A stretch of DNA of 64,000 nucleotides from Hepsetus odoe (GCA_017165825.1 CM029386.1:18961183-19025182); one strand, 5' to 3'. Positions 22,440-36,590 are shown, numbered from the stretch's first letter. Numbers and translations: made by a program. Notes: generated by a model not told the origin, from the letters alone.

Positions 22440-23635
22440 TCCAGAAAACTTTAGAATGGACCCTATAGGCAAGACAATACTCTGTACCTTTAAAAGAAAT
22501 GTATTCTTTTAGCCTATACAGCCCGGTGGCATACTGTGACCCCTACTGGTTTTGTTATGTTTGCGACACGTGAGTGACCTTTGTCTCTTTGTCTGCGGTC
22601 ATGCATCATGGCCCCTGTGAGGTTGCGTGTGTTGTATGCACTAACCATTAAAGGGAAAGTGAAAATTTAGGTTATTTTCTGTTTTTTTATTACCCAAAGA
22701 CGACCAGGAAAAACAGTTAATGAATAAAACACGATTTCTATGTTGGTTATTATAGCAGTTCTTTATTCAAAGAGTCATTTTTTACACAATGCAGAAAATA
22801 AGTTCTGATTAAGTATAGGCTTCTTCCAGCATTGATCCTTATAAAAAAAAAAATTTGCACAAGGACCTACAAATTTCCATCCTTAGACATGCTATTTTTT
22901 TTATTTTTGTAAAAGCTTATTGATTTTAGTCTCAAACATTTTTCTCCTTTGATGTTATGAAACACTGTGACTTAATTTGAGCACTGGGAACTGCTCCATT
23001 TGATCCATCAAGAGCTGTCAATCATGAATATTAATAGAACTGATTTATTTTTATCAGTCAGCTCATTTTCCAATTTTGAAGTACAGTGACAACTGTTGAA
23101 ATAAAATACCTTTATGAAAGATTTAGATTAACCCTGAGGTGTTTTTGAGGGGAATTTAGAAGGTTAATTTAACAATTGGTAACATTTTATAATTTTGGGT
23201 TCATTTTTTCATGATGAACGTTGGAGTTCAAATCTGTATTTTGGTTCCTAAATACGATGAAAACAGCAGAAATGGAAAAAGGTGTTTATCTTACCCTCAA
23301 ACAAGACTGCAAGCAACTTTTCAAAACAAATTAGAAATAAAATACACTCACTTTCATTGATAATTCACTGATAATAAATTCTGTTTCTGTTCTATTGTTA
23401 TTGGCAGTGATCACTGCTGTTTCTGAGGGATACTTTTTTCTCTCATTTACTCTGTAGGTCAGCGTTATAGAACAATTCTTCTGGTGCACCGGTGGTATTT
23501 CCATTGTTTATTTCAGTATAATATTAAGCTAAATACAGTTTATTGTGATGTAATAAACATGTGATGTAACAATGACATGATGTCATTATTTTAATCCCTG
23601 AGTTTGAAGCAATTAGTGCTTGTGGATCTGTTTCC

Positions 23636-23637
<2 letters not shown>
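22440..23637. other. nfix intron 2 upstream of the crystallin gene
   Basis: AT-rich sequence with no coding frame of note. It may hold the distal part of the crystallin promoter. Nothing else is recognised. Confidence 0.6.
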
Positions 23638-23706
<69 letters not shown>

Positions 23707-23731
23707 GCTCTCTCTCTCTCTCTCTCCCAGC

Positions 23732-23801
<70 letters not shown>

Positions 23802-23803
23802 AT
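23638..23803. repeat. (CT)n microsatellite, interrupted
   Basis: Two (TC)n blocks (23638-23702 and about 23707-23803) separated by GCAG and CCCAGCATA interruptions. Reading frames of Arg/Glu or Ser/Leu repeats on either strand are artefacts. Confidence 0.96.
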
Positions 23804-24842
23804 TTAAAAGCCTGGTAGTGAACCAGGCTCTGAAGCGTGCCATGGGTCAAAGGTTAAGAAAGCCATGTTTGTGTGGAAGGAGTTGCAGTATGAAGGCAGG
23901 CTTTTCCCTCAAGCTCAACTGCACCATGCCAGAGGTCAAAGGTTAGAAAAACTGTGAGGGACTGCAGCTGTGTGGGTTGAGGAGGGTCACATGATAGGGA
24001 ATGAGCCTTTTCTGCCTGTTTCAAGTGAGCACAGGCTTGAGGGTTTTTGGGGGGTTTTTCCTCCCTTTTCTCCCCCTCACACCTTTTATATCTCATGCCC
24101 AACACACACAAACACTCGGTGCCCAGCTGTTGGGTCTGAAGCATCTGGTTCAAGTTTAACGGGGATCACATGAGGCAGCGGAGTCGGGTCAGTGCGGCCA
24201 TTCACTCCTCTACATCCCTCTCCTCCAGTGTGTGTGTGTGTGTAACTGCTAATGTTATGCTTAGGGCCAGTTCTCCATTCATTCGTTCTCTGCCCTTTTC
24301 TCCGTTTTGTGTGTGAGAGAATATGCATCATTTTCAAATGGCATGGTTTATAGCTTTTCTTAAGTGAAATAATATTTGTATTTTCAAGATTTTGAATTCA
24401 GATATTAAAGGATGGGTGATGTCGTTGATCAAACACACCTGGTTAAACACCGCTGTTCACCAGACCAACGTAGACAGCGATACACAGTTTACACTGTAAT
24501 ATATAGGTAGATATTTAAAAAAACTGCAGTTATTCTGGTCTGGATATTGACAGTCCACTTCTTAAAATGGTGTTACTGTAAGCCTGGGTCTGGATTATGA
24601 GTGTTTTGAAAACCAATTTAAAAGAAAGAAATTAAAAACCTATGAGCCAAGCAATTTTAGACCAATTCTTAATCCGCAATGGGAAAACACTTAGAGCATT
24701 AGGATGAGCTTGGGTGTGTGTGTGTGTGAGTTTATAAATATGTGGTCTTTGTAACTGAACACAGATTCACTTACCAAAACACACACACTCCTTCAGATCC
24801 AAGGCGATGAGAAGGATAACAAAGGAAATCATACTTGGTGCT

Positions 24843-24878
<36 letters not shown>

Positions 24879-26770
24879 GGACATTCACCAGTGTGCCCAG
24901 TCTTACTTTCTATCTCTACAATCCGCCTAAATCATTATGGCTCCACCACAGCCCTGTGTGTGTGTTTTGTCTAATTGAGTTAGACTAAGTTAGAGCAGTA
25001 TTTAGGTTGAGCGCTGATTGATTGAGATTTGAGCTGATTTGGAGCCGTTATGCAACTAAATCTCCCTCTAAGAACCTAAAGACCTTTGGGTCTAAAGCCT
25101 GACTGTGTGCGACCAACTTTTAATACAAACATTCAGAAAGGGGGAAAAGGGAAAGCCACATTCGAAGCCATATACACATGCTGTGATGCATTTACCATAT
25201 TTAAATATATTATCATTCATCAAAATGGTATACGAATGTGTTAAATATAGAAATTATACCCACGCCTATTGCACACATACCCATAGTAAACTGAAAATAA
25301 TAATTGGACACATGATTATCACATATATTAATACATAAAAATAACATACTAGGGAGATGTCTTGAAAACGTGTGAAAGAAATAGAATGAGTGTGTCTGTG
25401 CTCCTGAATGGCTCTCTCACCGTGTGTGTGTGTGCATGTCATAGGTGAGAAAAATGAAAGGAAATGAAAGAGTGTGAAATTTGGGAGTGCTGGGAGAATT
25501 CTGTGGTTTGGCCAGTTCACTGGTGTCAGACAGATGCTTTCATTTTTCTCCTTCAGACTGCAAAAAAATATACAAATGCAGAGGGAGAGAGAGCATTTCA
25601 GGTAAAGGGATGCTATGGAACAGTCTCCTTCCTCCATTTTTCTTTCGGTCTCTTTCTTGTCAGGCCAGGTTCTCACTGTGGGGTTGGGGGATTTTTTTTT
25701 GTTTTCCTCTCTGCTGCAGACAGAAGGGATGTATGACCACAGTCAAAAACCACATTAGTCTGAGAAAGAGAGGAGGACACTTAAAAGGGTCTTAAGAAGC
25801 GAACACATACACGTATGCACACACACACACACACACACGCTCACATAAATATAGTCAGTATCATACTGCTTACTTTTTATAAGGAAAAACATACAAAGGG
25901 GTCTCAGGCAAAAAGTCTTCAATCACTGAAAATCTTGTCATTCTAACGTTTTAAATTACTTTAAGCTTTACATGACTTTCCGAACTTTGTTCATCATGTG
26001 GCCAATGTCCTCTTCTAGTTACTGTAATTTGTACAAAATGATTTTTAAAGAAGATTTTCTTTCCGGTCACTCCTGTTCATCCCATTTATGAAAGTGACAA
26101 ACCCGTCTCACGCACACAGAAGACCCGTGGGCCGATATATCCCTGGGAGAAGTGTTAGGGACCTTACTTTGCTGAAGCGTACATCTGAGTAACCTGATGA
26201 TGGGCTCTAGTCCCAAACTACTACTAGGTTACCACTGCTCTTCAACAATTGGGGTTGTAGCATGGTGAGTGTGTTGAGCTTCAGAGCTGTCTTCTCTTAA
26301 CTGTGGCATCAACAGAGAATGAGGCACAGTTGGAAGTAGCTCAAGTTTTTAAGGGCCTCCAAATTATCGGTGGATTTGGAATAGGTTTGGAATTAGAGTG
26401 CACTCTCTGAAAGTGGGGTGTGTGTGTGTACGCTAGTCAGCTGTCTCTTAGCCACAGATTTAAGAGGCATAACCCACCATTACATTATTCTAAAGCAATA
26501 ATACAAACCAAGCATGACCACACACACACACACACACACACATGCCCACAAAATTAGGATAGTGTGACATGGAGAGTGTGTGTATGTGTCTGCCATCAAA
26601 GAACCCAAAGGAAGTGGATTATAGAGAATCATCTGCACAAGCGCGCACACACACACAGGCAGGTCATTGAGGATACAGTTCCTGCTTCCTCGGGGCTCAA
26701 ACAATGGCAGCTCTATTACTGCCTGAAAACAGAAAGAACAAGAGAGAAAGAAAGAGGGTGAGAGACAAGA

Positions 26771-26805
<35 letters not shown>

Positions 26806-26919
26806 TCCGTTTACATCAGCTAGACCAGTAAGCACCATGAACTGCCCTGCAATTAGTAAATGCCACAACCGAGATACAGTTACATTAGACTGCACTATCC
26901 TATCAGCCTACTGGCTGTT

Positions 26920-26963
<44 letters not shown>

Positions 26964-27082
26964 TGAGGGAGAGAGCGAGAGAGAGATCTTCCTATGTTGA
27001 TGTCCACTGTTGTTTAGTGCTTGATGGGTTCTTCGGCTTCTTTTTTTCTCCTTAACGAAAACACACATATTAAATTATGATT

Positions 27083-27131
<49 letters not shown>

Positions 27132-27250
27132 TTTTGAAGTCATGCTTCAACCCCCACCGCTCCTCTTGAAAGGCTGCCAGATTAAACCTGGCTAAATTAT
27201 GTTATAAAATAAGGGAGGAATCTCTCTGGATGGCTGAATCCAAATAAGAG
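23804..27250. other. nfix intron 2 (non-coding)
   Basis: Microsatellite-rich sequence: (GT)n at 24844-24876, (CA)n at 25818-25839 and 26519-26541, (GA)n at 26774-26801, (GT)n at 26920-26961 and 27089-27130. An imperfect duplication of about 20-25 bp occurs at 23832-23960 (CATGGGTCAAAGGTTAGAAA-like and CAGAGGTCAAAGGTTAGAAA words). No gene is supported. Confidence 0.75.
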
Positions 27251-28010
27251 CTCCTCTCCTCCTCCTCCTCCTCCTCCTCCCTTTTCATCCCTTCTTTCTC
27301 GTCTTTCTTCTCCATGTATGCCATTTATTCTTTTGTTTTTCTTTCTTCAAATCACTCATTTTTGCTTCAGTTTTCCTTCTCCTTCTTTCCTTTTTCTATA
27401 TCCTGCTTTCTCTCCCTTTTCAAAGTTTGCGTTCCCCAATTCTCTTTTTGTCTTATCATTCTTCTGTTTTCCTCCCTCTCCTTTCCGTTTGTTCTCTCGT
27501 TCTCTTGTTTTTTTTCCTTTAACATCGATTCTTTTGCTCATCTGTTCTTTAATCGAATTTCTTTTTTCCCCCGCTTCTTTCACTTTGTTCTCATCACTTT
27601 GTCTCTGTTTAGCTGTTTTACAGAGTGTGTGTAAGAGAGAGTTCTCTTAATTCCGTAGCCTCTCTTTAACCTCAGCAGCAAACAGAGCAGCCGTTGTGTG
27701 ACGAGGTGACGGAGGAGAAGCAGTTTAAAAAAAACAAAAAAAACTGTTCCTTTAAGTAAGAAGGGATGAAGAAACAAGAGAAAGCAGAGAACGTTAGCAC
27801 TTCCTGAACAGATGAGTACTGTAAAATAGCCTTATCTGCTGCCGCACAGTTCAAAGCCTGCACTTATCTCAAAGTGTAAGTTTTTTTTTCTCCTTTTTTT
27901 TTTTTCTCTTCAGTCCTTCTTTAACTCACTCTGCACACTCGTTTATTGTCATCTGTTTTCAAGGACAGTGGCTTGGGAAAAGGAAGCCGTTTCATACCCC
28001 ACATTTTCTC
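27251..28010. repeat. Pyrimidine-rich low-complexity stretch
   Basis: It begins with (CTC)n at 27255-27280 and continues for several hundred bases as T/C-rich DNA with few purines. The long hydrophobic Phe/Ser/Leu open frames here (27314-27650) reflect base composition. Confidence 0.7.
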
Positions 28011-29935
28011 ATTCTTCTTTGATCGGCTTCTGTCTACTTTTTCACCTTTTCTCTTCTCTTCTTTCCCACATACATTGATATAATCAGCTCTGAATGAAGG
28101 TGAAAGTTCCACTTTTGTAGTAAAACCACAGAAAAACAGGATTAACCTACAACACCCACAAATACGTCCTGACTCTTTTGTGTAAAGTGCATTAGTTCTG
28201 TAAAAAAGTTGACAATGTAATTCTATAAAACTGGCATCCGCTACAAAATATTCAAATGGGCCAGAACCAATAATTATTGAATTGTCTAATTATTTGCGGA
28301 TTTTTTATTATGTTTGTGGATTATCTTTAGCGATGACTTCATATTTTAGAAAGTGATGCTGCATTTCAGACTTTTATTTGCCTTCCTGATGTAAAAAAAA
28401 AAAAAAAAAAAAAAACTAAACTAGACTTTCACAAAGGTTGTGAGAGTAATGTTTTATCTTATCTTAGGCCAGTTTGGCTGGAATCCTCTTGAGACAACAT
28501 ACGTTTTCTTGCCTTCTGCTTTCTTCTTCAGAAGAACATGGCAGACATTCGTAGCCCTGTTTGCTCTTTTCATTCTGCTTTTCTGAAGTACGTTATATGA
28601 CTTCTTACTTCTTTTTTGTAACCTTTTTTTGTTGATCCACAAGGAACAAATGGTTTACATGGATGAAAATTTTTATTGAGTGTCTGCACAAACAAAATAC
28701 CATACCATATTGCATTAATGCACTGTAAAAATAGATTTTATCTTCAGAAAGTTAGTTTCGGAGTTGGAGTAGGTTTTGTTTTACATTTTGTATCTTATTA
28801 CCTAAAAGCTTATTAAACTGTATTTAACGGAGACTAGTTTCTAGAACGAAAACCAAGGTTTTGTTTTTTTTTACAATTTGTCTTTGAAGATGAAAATTTC
28901 TGAAAAGCCTGCAGTATTTTAAACAAACGATTGAGTGTTCGATTGTAACATTTTTCATCTTCAGCAGTGAAACACTATTGATTGGAGAGCTCACTTACAT
29001 ACTGCAGTCAGTGTTGCAAAAGGCAGCATCATTGGACATTTAAGAGTTGATCATTTTAGTCAAGTCCTTCCAATAGTTTTTTCAGTGCAATCCACAAATC
29101 AGCAGCTCAGTGATACAAGGCTGCAAGGTCACCCTTTAACTTTCTCCTAATTTGTTTGGACCCTGTGGGCTGTATGTACAAGAATGCCTTGCAGTCCTGT
29201 ACTTTTGCATGGCTTGCATTGTGGGTACCAAGGGAGCAATGAACCTGAGAGCTTTGGGGCCAGAGAGTGACAGAGTGGAAAAAACCTAGATGAACATAAA
29301 GATGACTAAAAGAGAGAGAGACAGAAAGCAGAAGCAATTATAACCCCAACCTTAATAGAAAGAAAGAGGAAAATGAGTGTATAGAATGAACAGAGGATAC
29401 ACAGATTGGCCTGAGAGAGGAGAGAAAGAATAAAAAATGGGCACAAGAAGGAGTGAACAGAAGGAAAGCAAGCGATAGAAAGAAAAATTGAATGGACAAA
29501 ACTGAAGAAAAGAAAATAGGTAATATGTATATAATGATGGAGGAAAGGGGGAAGGAAAGCTTGAATAAACAGAATGGTCGAAGAGAGAGATCTAAAAAGA
29601 GATGTCATAAAGGAAATCTCAGCAGTCCTATTGAGTCTGGTCCTGATTGTCGAACCAGAACCCAGCAGGTTTTGGGTTCCAGAACTCTAGGTCACTCTGT
29701 TCTAGAACGGCTCCCTACGGAACATGAAAGCTTTGTTTTTGTATTGGATCTGATGAATAGCCCGTCAATCATGTGGACAGTCTTGTCAAACATGCGCCAA
29801 ATATTTTTACATGATCGCTCATAACATTATAATTACGAACTGGGAAACCGTTTGAAGGATGACCGTCAGTTTAAAATGTTGATTATAAATTCAGACCAGC
29901 TGTCCCTCCCAACAGCACATTTTAACCCCTCCAGC
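28011..29935. other. nfix intron 2 (non-coding)
   Basis: AT-rich sequence with poly(A) at 28393-28415. Positions 29300-29610 are purine-rich. No gene is seen. Confidence 0.7.
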
Positions 29936-29939
29936 TCTA

Positions 29940-30062
29940 AGCTTACAGTGATGGGGACTTGATCAAGGGTACCTCAGGGTAATCTAATGGTCTGGGACTT
30001 GGAACCATTGACCTTCTGATTATGGCGCCTAGTCCCTACCCAACAGGCCACCACTGCCCCTT
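29940..30062 (-). mobile_element. tRNA-derived SINE, family A, truncated
   Basis: On the minus strand it reads from GGGGCAGTGGTGGCCTGTTG through a worn A-box and B-box region to GAGGTACCCTTGATCAAG. It matches the 5' half of the copy at 11930-12175. Confidence 0.7.
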
Positions 30063-30109
30063 TGCTCTGAGGATTTGATGGCAATTTGCATAAAAGCATT
30101 AAAGAGGTC

Positions 30110-30320
30110 AGTTACTGATGTGCTGGTCCACAAACCCTCTCCAATTTAACCCAAAAGGTACTGGATGGAGCTCCATCTCTCCTGAATCTGCTCCACATAC
30201 CAGTGCTGGGGGCTTTATACCCCTGTAGTGAACACTTGGTGCTGGGTTTGGTGAACTTTAGGCTCATGTGCAGCTAGTCCAGAAAGTCTCCATCATTTAG
30301 GAGAGCTTTTCCGTGGCTTT
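30110..30320. repeat. Dispersed repeat family B, copy
   Basis: GGTACTGGATGGAGCTCCAT, CTGGGGGCTTTATACC and CTTTAGGCTCATGTGC are shared with the copies at 14240-14510 and 41400-41620. Confidence 0.6.
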
Positions 30321-30959
30321 TTGGTATGTCTAGGTTCTTCTTTTCTTTTCTTTTCTTTTTACTTTTCTTAGGAAGCCTTGCGGATGCCTAAGCACAAGCT
30401 CACTGACCTTCATCTTTTTCTCCCTTCTCCCTCACGCCATTGGAGCTGTGGCATTTTTATGTAGGTGTGTGCTGCCCGACATCTGCAGAGTCTCAGAGAG
30501 AGGAGGAATTTAGAAATGTATATAAAACCAACCGACAGAGACAGAGCGAGGGAGAGGAGGAAGGACAGGAAAGAGATAATTACAGGAAAGGATGATTATT
30601 AGTATGTCACTCTGCCTTCAGACAGATAAGTAAAATCAGATGGAGAGAAGCAGCGAGAGGGAGTCTGAAAAGGACATTGATTTGAGAGAAACGGAGCCAA
30701 GGAGGATAGAAATAGAGAGACGGTTAAAAAATAAGAAGATGGGGCAGTGGACAAGACTGGACATAAGAATGAATTAGGAGAGTAAATAAAAAAAAAAATT
30801 AGTGCTAATCATTGAATTAAGTGTTACCCACAGACCTGTTTTTATACTTCAAAGTATCAACATAACTACACTTAATATCTCATTTTAATAACAAGTAGTT
30901 AATCAGTGGGCCAATCAGCTGAAGACACAGCGCAGTGCTCAGTAAATCACTAATGCAAA

Positions 30960-31072
30960 TAGTATCTTGCGCAAGTGTATTTCAGAGAAACCAACTAGTC
31001 TGGGATTTGAACCCACAACCTTTTGATTGTGGGCTTTATTCCCTACCAGTAGGTCGCCGCTGGCCCACTAAA
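30960..31072 (-). mobile_element. tRNA-derived SINE head, truncated
   Basis: On the minus strand, GGCCAGCGGCGACCTACTGG leads to a B-box (GGTTGTGGGTTCAAATCCC). Only the tRNA-like head and a little of the body remain. Confidence 0.6.
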
Positions 31073-31341
31073 GGCACGGAGTAGCACATTACTTGAAGCC
31101 TATTTCATAACATTCACATAATCAGGTCATAAACCATATCACTGCAGGTGCCTTATGCTCACATGGGTTTTCATAGTAGCAAGAGTTTTGCCAACGCTAC
31201 TGACATGCTACAATATTTCATGGCCTTTCGTTAGCATGTGACATGAGCTATCAAGATCACACATTAGTTATCTATTATTAAAATTACAGGTAATGATAAC
31301 ATGACACTGGTTATAGTAATGGACATAATCTGACATGACAA

Positions 31342-31588
31342 CGCATGAAAGTGAAAGTGACAACCCGCGTCATTGTGAAACGCAGCACAGCACAACACAA
31401 CGAAATTCAGCTTCTGCGTTTCACCCACACACACGTGCAGCAGGGGGCAGCTATTGAAAGCGCCCGGGGAGCATTGAAGGGTAGGTACCTTGCTCAATGG
31501 TAACTCAGGGTAACCTACTGGTGAGGTAATCGAACCCACAATCTTCCGATCTGGGGCAACTCCTAAACCGCCAGGCCAGGCTATGATA
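31342..31588 (-). mobile_element. tRNA-derived SINE, family A
   Basis: On the minus strand it begins near 31588 with GCCTGGCGGTTTAGGAG, has the B-box GGGTTCGATTACC, the ACCATTGAGCAAGGTACC body and the GCTCCCCGGGCGCTTTCAAT segment, and ends TTGTCACTTTCACTTTC. Nearly the same arrangement is seen at 34008-34265. Confidence 0.8.
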
Positions 31589-32014
31589 TCATCCATGATG
31601 AGTTTATGGCGGGGTTATCTGTAATAGATTTTAGCATTACAGCAGTGGTGCAAATGTTTATCAGAAAGTTAAAGGCCATGCTTGTGTGTACATGCAGCAA
31701 TTTACTACCAATCTGAGCAGCCGATGCAGTTTTGCAACCGGACCTACCTGCTTCATGTACTGCAGACTTAAAACACTGGCCTCTAGGAAGAATACATCTG
31801 TTTCAGAACAAATAATAAATGACAGCACATTCGATTGTATTGAATCTGTATCTTGAATCTTGGCTCAGCCCTGGTTCATACTATTTGCCCCTGATACCCA
31901 GCTCTATTTTAGATACACAATATGCGATGTGCAAAGAAGTTGGAACAGACAGGATGCTCCAGCACAACGTTTAAGTCATGACACAACACATTTAAGTGTC
32001 TTTTAGTAGTAATT

Positions 32015-32217
32015 TACATTTACATTTGCAGCATTTAGCAGACGCTCCTGTGCAGAGTGACTTCCATGTCCTAATTACTGGGACAGTCCCCCCTGGAGAC
32101 ACTCAGGGTTAAGGCTCTTGCTCAGGGTGGTCGTGTTAGAGGTGGGATTTGAACCTGGGATATCTTGAGCCATGGGTCCATTGGCAAGTCCCCTTCCATT
32201 GGACCACTGCCAACACC
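32015..32217 (-). mobile_element. tRNA-derived SINE, family C
   Basis: The minus strand carries a tRNA-like head (TGGCAGTGGTCCAATGGAAG, B-box GGTTCAAATCCC). The conserved body reads GGCATTTAGCAGACGCTC-like on the + strand, and the tail is TAAATGTAAATG. Related copies are at 40395-40541, 56556-56776 and 63717-63869. Confidence 0.8.
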
Positions 32218-32629
32218 GTAAAGATTGTTGTGACTGTTATTAACTCTCCATAATTGGCCTAAATCTTTGACGTGAGTTGTTCTGTATTCTAAAATTAGTA
32301 GCACGTCATGTTCTCATAAATCATTTTGATATGCTTTTCTAACACAAAGTGCACCAAAATAACACATTACTGCATTGAACTGACCTGACTGAGATGTGTG
32401 CATCATTTACAAATGATGAAAAAATGCATGTCCAGCACAGTTTCTGCCAAAAAAAGATAGATCTTTAAAAAAGATAAAGATCTGTTCATGTGAATTTTTT
32501 ATTTTTTGATGAGCACATTTGAGTCAAATAAAAGCAGATAACTGTACAATAAGCTTTCACTGCCTTTCTACACTCATTAAGAACACTTACCAAATTTGTC
32601 TTGTGGTCTGTGCGTTGTGACCCTGTTTC

Positions 32630-32800
32630 CTCCCTGCCATTGGACCGTGGGCTTTTGTGGCTATGCTACTGCTGGCTTGGAGGAATCACTTGGAGCAGGA
32701 AAGGTGTCACGGGTACTTGCAAGTCAATAGAGCGTGACAGATTCCCTGCTGCCGATAAGTGGGAATACAGGCTTTGAAGGTGGTACAAATTGTGTAGCGG
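32630..32800. promoter_or_regulatory. Candidate regulatory element in nfix intron 2
   Basis: A repeat-free, GC-balanced block with GCTGGCTTGGAGGAATCAC and GCTGCCGATAAGTGGGAAT, set in AT-rich DNA. It has no coding frame. Composition and motif content are the only support. Confidence 0.2.
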
Positions 32801-34007
32801 ATCACTTTTCAAGAGTGTGTGTGTGTGTGTGTGTTTTAATATGGCTTTAAATGATGTATGTGGCTCTTATTTACATTTCTTTATTTTCATATATTTAAAA
32901 AAAAAAAAACATTTTTACACACCTGGTCCTCACTAGATTTCTACTTTTTAAACGAAATGCTGTTTTTCTCCACCCCCCCCCCCAAATACAATTAGTGTTT
33001 CTTTCATTGTGGAAGTGTGTTTGTTTGTATCTTGAATAATGAATTCATTGAATGTTTTGATGTTATGTAGAAATGATGAAGCCACACACAATCCTCTTCT
33101 CTCTGGGCTGAGTTTAGTGTTGGTGTAGGTGCAGCACATCAGCATTAAAGGTTAATAGAAATAGCCCAAGAATACACAACTGTCTGCTGTGACAGTTCAG
33201 CCTGTCGTGCAGAGATCGGCCATGGTTGAAGCACTTGCTTTAGGGGGTGTGTGTGTGTGGGTTGGAGCTGCGGTTTAGGGATTGTGTTTGTGTGTAATTA
33301 CAGTTGGATAAATCAGAATGTATATTTACTTTTTGTCCTTTTAAATTGTAGGGGGTAAAACTGAAAGACAGAAAGAGAGAAAAAGACAGGCAGGTCATGC
33401 TGGGAAAATCCATGTCAAATAAAGGTTTGCCAAATACCAGTTATAGTTACGTAACCACACTTCTTTCACCTTGATGGAACCTGGGCCTGGATTTCTTTAA
33501 AAAATTCCTGAAATAACTGGAACAAAATGACACTTGTGTGCAAAACATGCTCTCCTCTCGTCCTCAAGAGGACAAGGCCTTTTGACAGTACAGTGACCTG
33601 AAAATCAAGGCTTAAGCTCTATCAAATCTGCAGCAAGCTGCTCAGAGTCCAGTGGATGATCCAGTATCAGCTTAGTTGTGTCATTCTGTAGAGTCGCAAC
33701 TAATGATTACGTCTATAATTGATCAGTTTTACAACAGTTGTGACCTCTCGATGTGTCAAGCTGGTAACTCATTACTGAAGGTTCATAAGGCTTAAATTAA
33801 AACAGAACTTAAACTTTATATAGATTTAAGAAGCTTAAAAAAAATGTTCTTTAATTTAAAAGTGAAGCTGACTAAAGCAATAGCGATCATTGGAAAAAAC
33901 CTTTTTAAATGTTAAGGTTAAATTAACAGTCTAAATGACTCGTTTACTCCTAAGAATATACATTTTTCAAAGCATCTGCATTGAAGGGATGCATTGAATT
34001 TAGTGAA

Positions 34008-34265
34008 AAAAGTGAAAGTGACAACCCTTGTCATTGCGAGTCACAGCACTGCCAACCGTGAACCACAACGAAATTGGACCTCTGCTTTTAACCCATGCAC
34101 ACAAACACCGTGCAGCGGTGGGCAGCTATTGAAAGCGCCCGGGGAGCAGTGACGGGGACGGTACCTTGCTCAGGAGTACCTCAGGGCATCCTACTTGTGA
34201 GGGAATCGAACCCCCAATCTTCCGATGCAGGGCAACTCCCTAACCACTAGGCCATCGCTGCCCTT
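34008..34265 (-). mobile_element. tRNA-derived SINE, family A, near full length
   Basis: On the minus strand it starts GGCAGCGATGGCCTAGTGGT (A-box), then GGGGGTTCGATTCCC (B-box), the GAGCAAGGTACC body and the CCGGGCGCTTTCAATAGC segment, and ends TTGTCACTTTCACTTTT. It is the best preserved copy of this family in the window. Confidence 0.85.
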
Positions 34266-35524
34266 TACTGATTTAATACTGATTTAACTTTTTTTTTATT
34301 TTTTTTTATTTTCCGGTGAACACACCTGTTACCTTAACTATTATATTATAATACTGTTAATACTAGTGTACCTTCACTAAATTCTGCTTTGGCTTTGTGC
34401 TCACTGAAAGGATGAGTGATGGTTGTGATACTGAAATTTGAAAGCACCAGGGATGCAGCTTTAGTGTGGTGTGTTTAGAACGAGCATTCTGTGAACTTTA
34501 ATATGAATACCTTTTTTAATCGTTTTCTTAAGTTCATGATCAATTTTGAGTCGGTGTATAATGCTAAGCTTATAGGAGATGCTCTACTAGGAGATAGTTG
34601 CACTGGTACTCACTCTTGTGTTGTTGCTGATTAATCAATCAAGACTTCCACTTTCTGCTGTTTTCTTTCACTTTGCTCACCGTCGCCACCATAATTAATT
34701 TACCGATCATTAATTTGTTTGTCTGACAAATTTTATTCATTCTTTTCATGATCCACCATCGACGACTTGTCAATTAGTCACTGCTACTCCATCATAAGTG
34801 TGAAAGGAGAAGCTGGTTCCAGACCAGCAGTGTACACCCAAGAAGCCTGTGTGTGTGTGTGTGTGTTACAACATTTAAGGGGTCTTTTAAGGTTGCCTAT
34901 TAAGCATTTCCCTTTGAGACGAGTGATGGACAACCTTTTTGTGAATGAGAGAGAGGTCGAAGCAGGTCAAATATAAACTATTCTTTCTCACCCTGAGATT
35001 TCATGCTTGTTATATTTTCTCTTCTTCTTTCCTTCTCCAATCCTCTTCTCTTGTCTCCCTACACTCCACGTCTCTTCATTGGTATGGATGGTGCTGTAAG
35101 AGATGTGGAGATGCGGATGATCTGGGGTTCTGAAGTCAGTTTTTTGGGGTTTTTTGTTGTTGTTGTTTTTTGTCATGACATTCACACAGCTGCTTTGTTT
35201 TTTTCATGTCCATTTCCTTCCTTTTTTTATTTTTTAAATTCTGTTTTCTTCTTTCTGTGGAACTGCTTTCATTACCTATGTATACATATATAGCCCCCCC
35301 CCCCCCCTTCTTTCTCTCTCTCTCTCTCCACGTCTCCCTTTTTTCCACATAAAGCTGTTTTTCATAAACTCTAGCCTGGAATAGCAGTCCCTGAGGCAAG
35401 TGCTGAAACACTAGCCTTCTCTGAGCTGTGTGTGTGTGAATGTGTGTGTATGTGTAACAGTAGATTTTTCTGAGTTGCTGCCAAACAGATGCAGTCGCTT
35501 GGAGTTCCACCAAAGAAGCTTTCA

Positions 35525-35580
<56 letters not shown>

Positions 35581-36590
35581 GCTTATTGTCTCTCCTTTCC
35601 CCCAACCACCCCCCACCCCACCTTTGTACAAGAAAGGATGGTCCAATGTCTCTGCTTTGTATCATATTTCTGAGTGAGAGCACTGATGCTGGATCAGCTC
35701 CCTTGTCATGCAACTGCTTTTAATGAGGTGATGACAAATAACAAACTGATCCTAGAGCATCTACTTCTGGAAATCTATGATAAATCCAACCGCAATTTGT
35801 CTGGAGTTCATTGCTCAGTTGACTCATTATAATTGGTAGCATGTTCCAGCAATTTAGTTTTAAAGCTGTCAAATCAACTAATAAGCTAAATAAACTATCA
35901 ACTAATTAAACTATTACCAACTCATTTTCCCGAACCACACAGAGTAGCAGAGACAGAAGCTCAGCTTCTTGCCTGTAGTCCTCTCGGGTGCTTTTTAATT
36001 ACTTTTAAACTTTTAGCACTTTTGGTAGACTAACCTGAGCAGTTATTCACAGGAGACAATTAACATGGATCAATGATCCATGTAGCAAACTAACAAAAGC
36101 AACAGCAAAGTGAAAAGCTTCAGTTTCCTGCCTATATCAAGAATCCATGAGTTATTTGAACAAGAGTGGATACAATCACAGATCTGGAAACGTTGGCTGC
36201 ATATTTTTAATTTCCTTTAAATCATTGTGATTTTTATCGTAATTTTGAGGATTCCAATGTATTTTAGGGTTATGTATAACCCTAGAAAAGTGCAAATGGC
36301 AAGATATGTTATAGCAACAACGTGCTGAATGTGTACACATGCATTCAGTTAGACACCCACCATTTATGGTCAACCAAAGAAATGTTCTAACCATCAAAAA
36401 TAACAATGTCCTAAAAAATAAAGCGACAACTGGAAACCAGGTGGGGCGAAGGACAGAGCGTAGAAAGGAAATCTCAGCATGAATGCAAAGCTCAACCCTG
36501 GACATTTAGAAATTAGGCGGCTTTAGAGAAATTCTTAGTGAGGCTAATAAATGTGCAGTCACATCTCGGCCGTTTGGCTGTTGTTATAAA
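34266..36590. other. nfix intron 2 (non-coding)
   Basis: AT-rich intronic sequence. It includes a (C)n run at 35294-35307, (GT)n near 34850-34865, and (CT)n at 35529-35578. No coding exon is supported. Confidence 0.7.
35529..35578. repeat. (CT)n microsatellite
   Basis: Perfect (CT)n of about 50 bp. Confidence 0.95.

Noticed and set aside
27314..27650. Phe/Ser/Leu-rich membrane-like open frames
   Set aside because: They reflect a T/C-rich low-complexity region.
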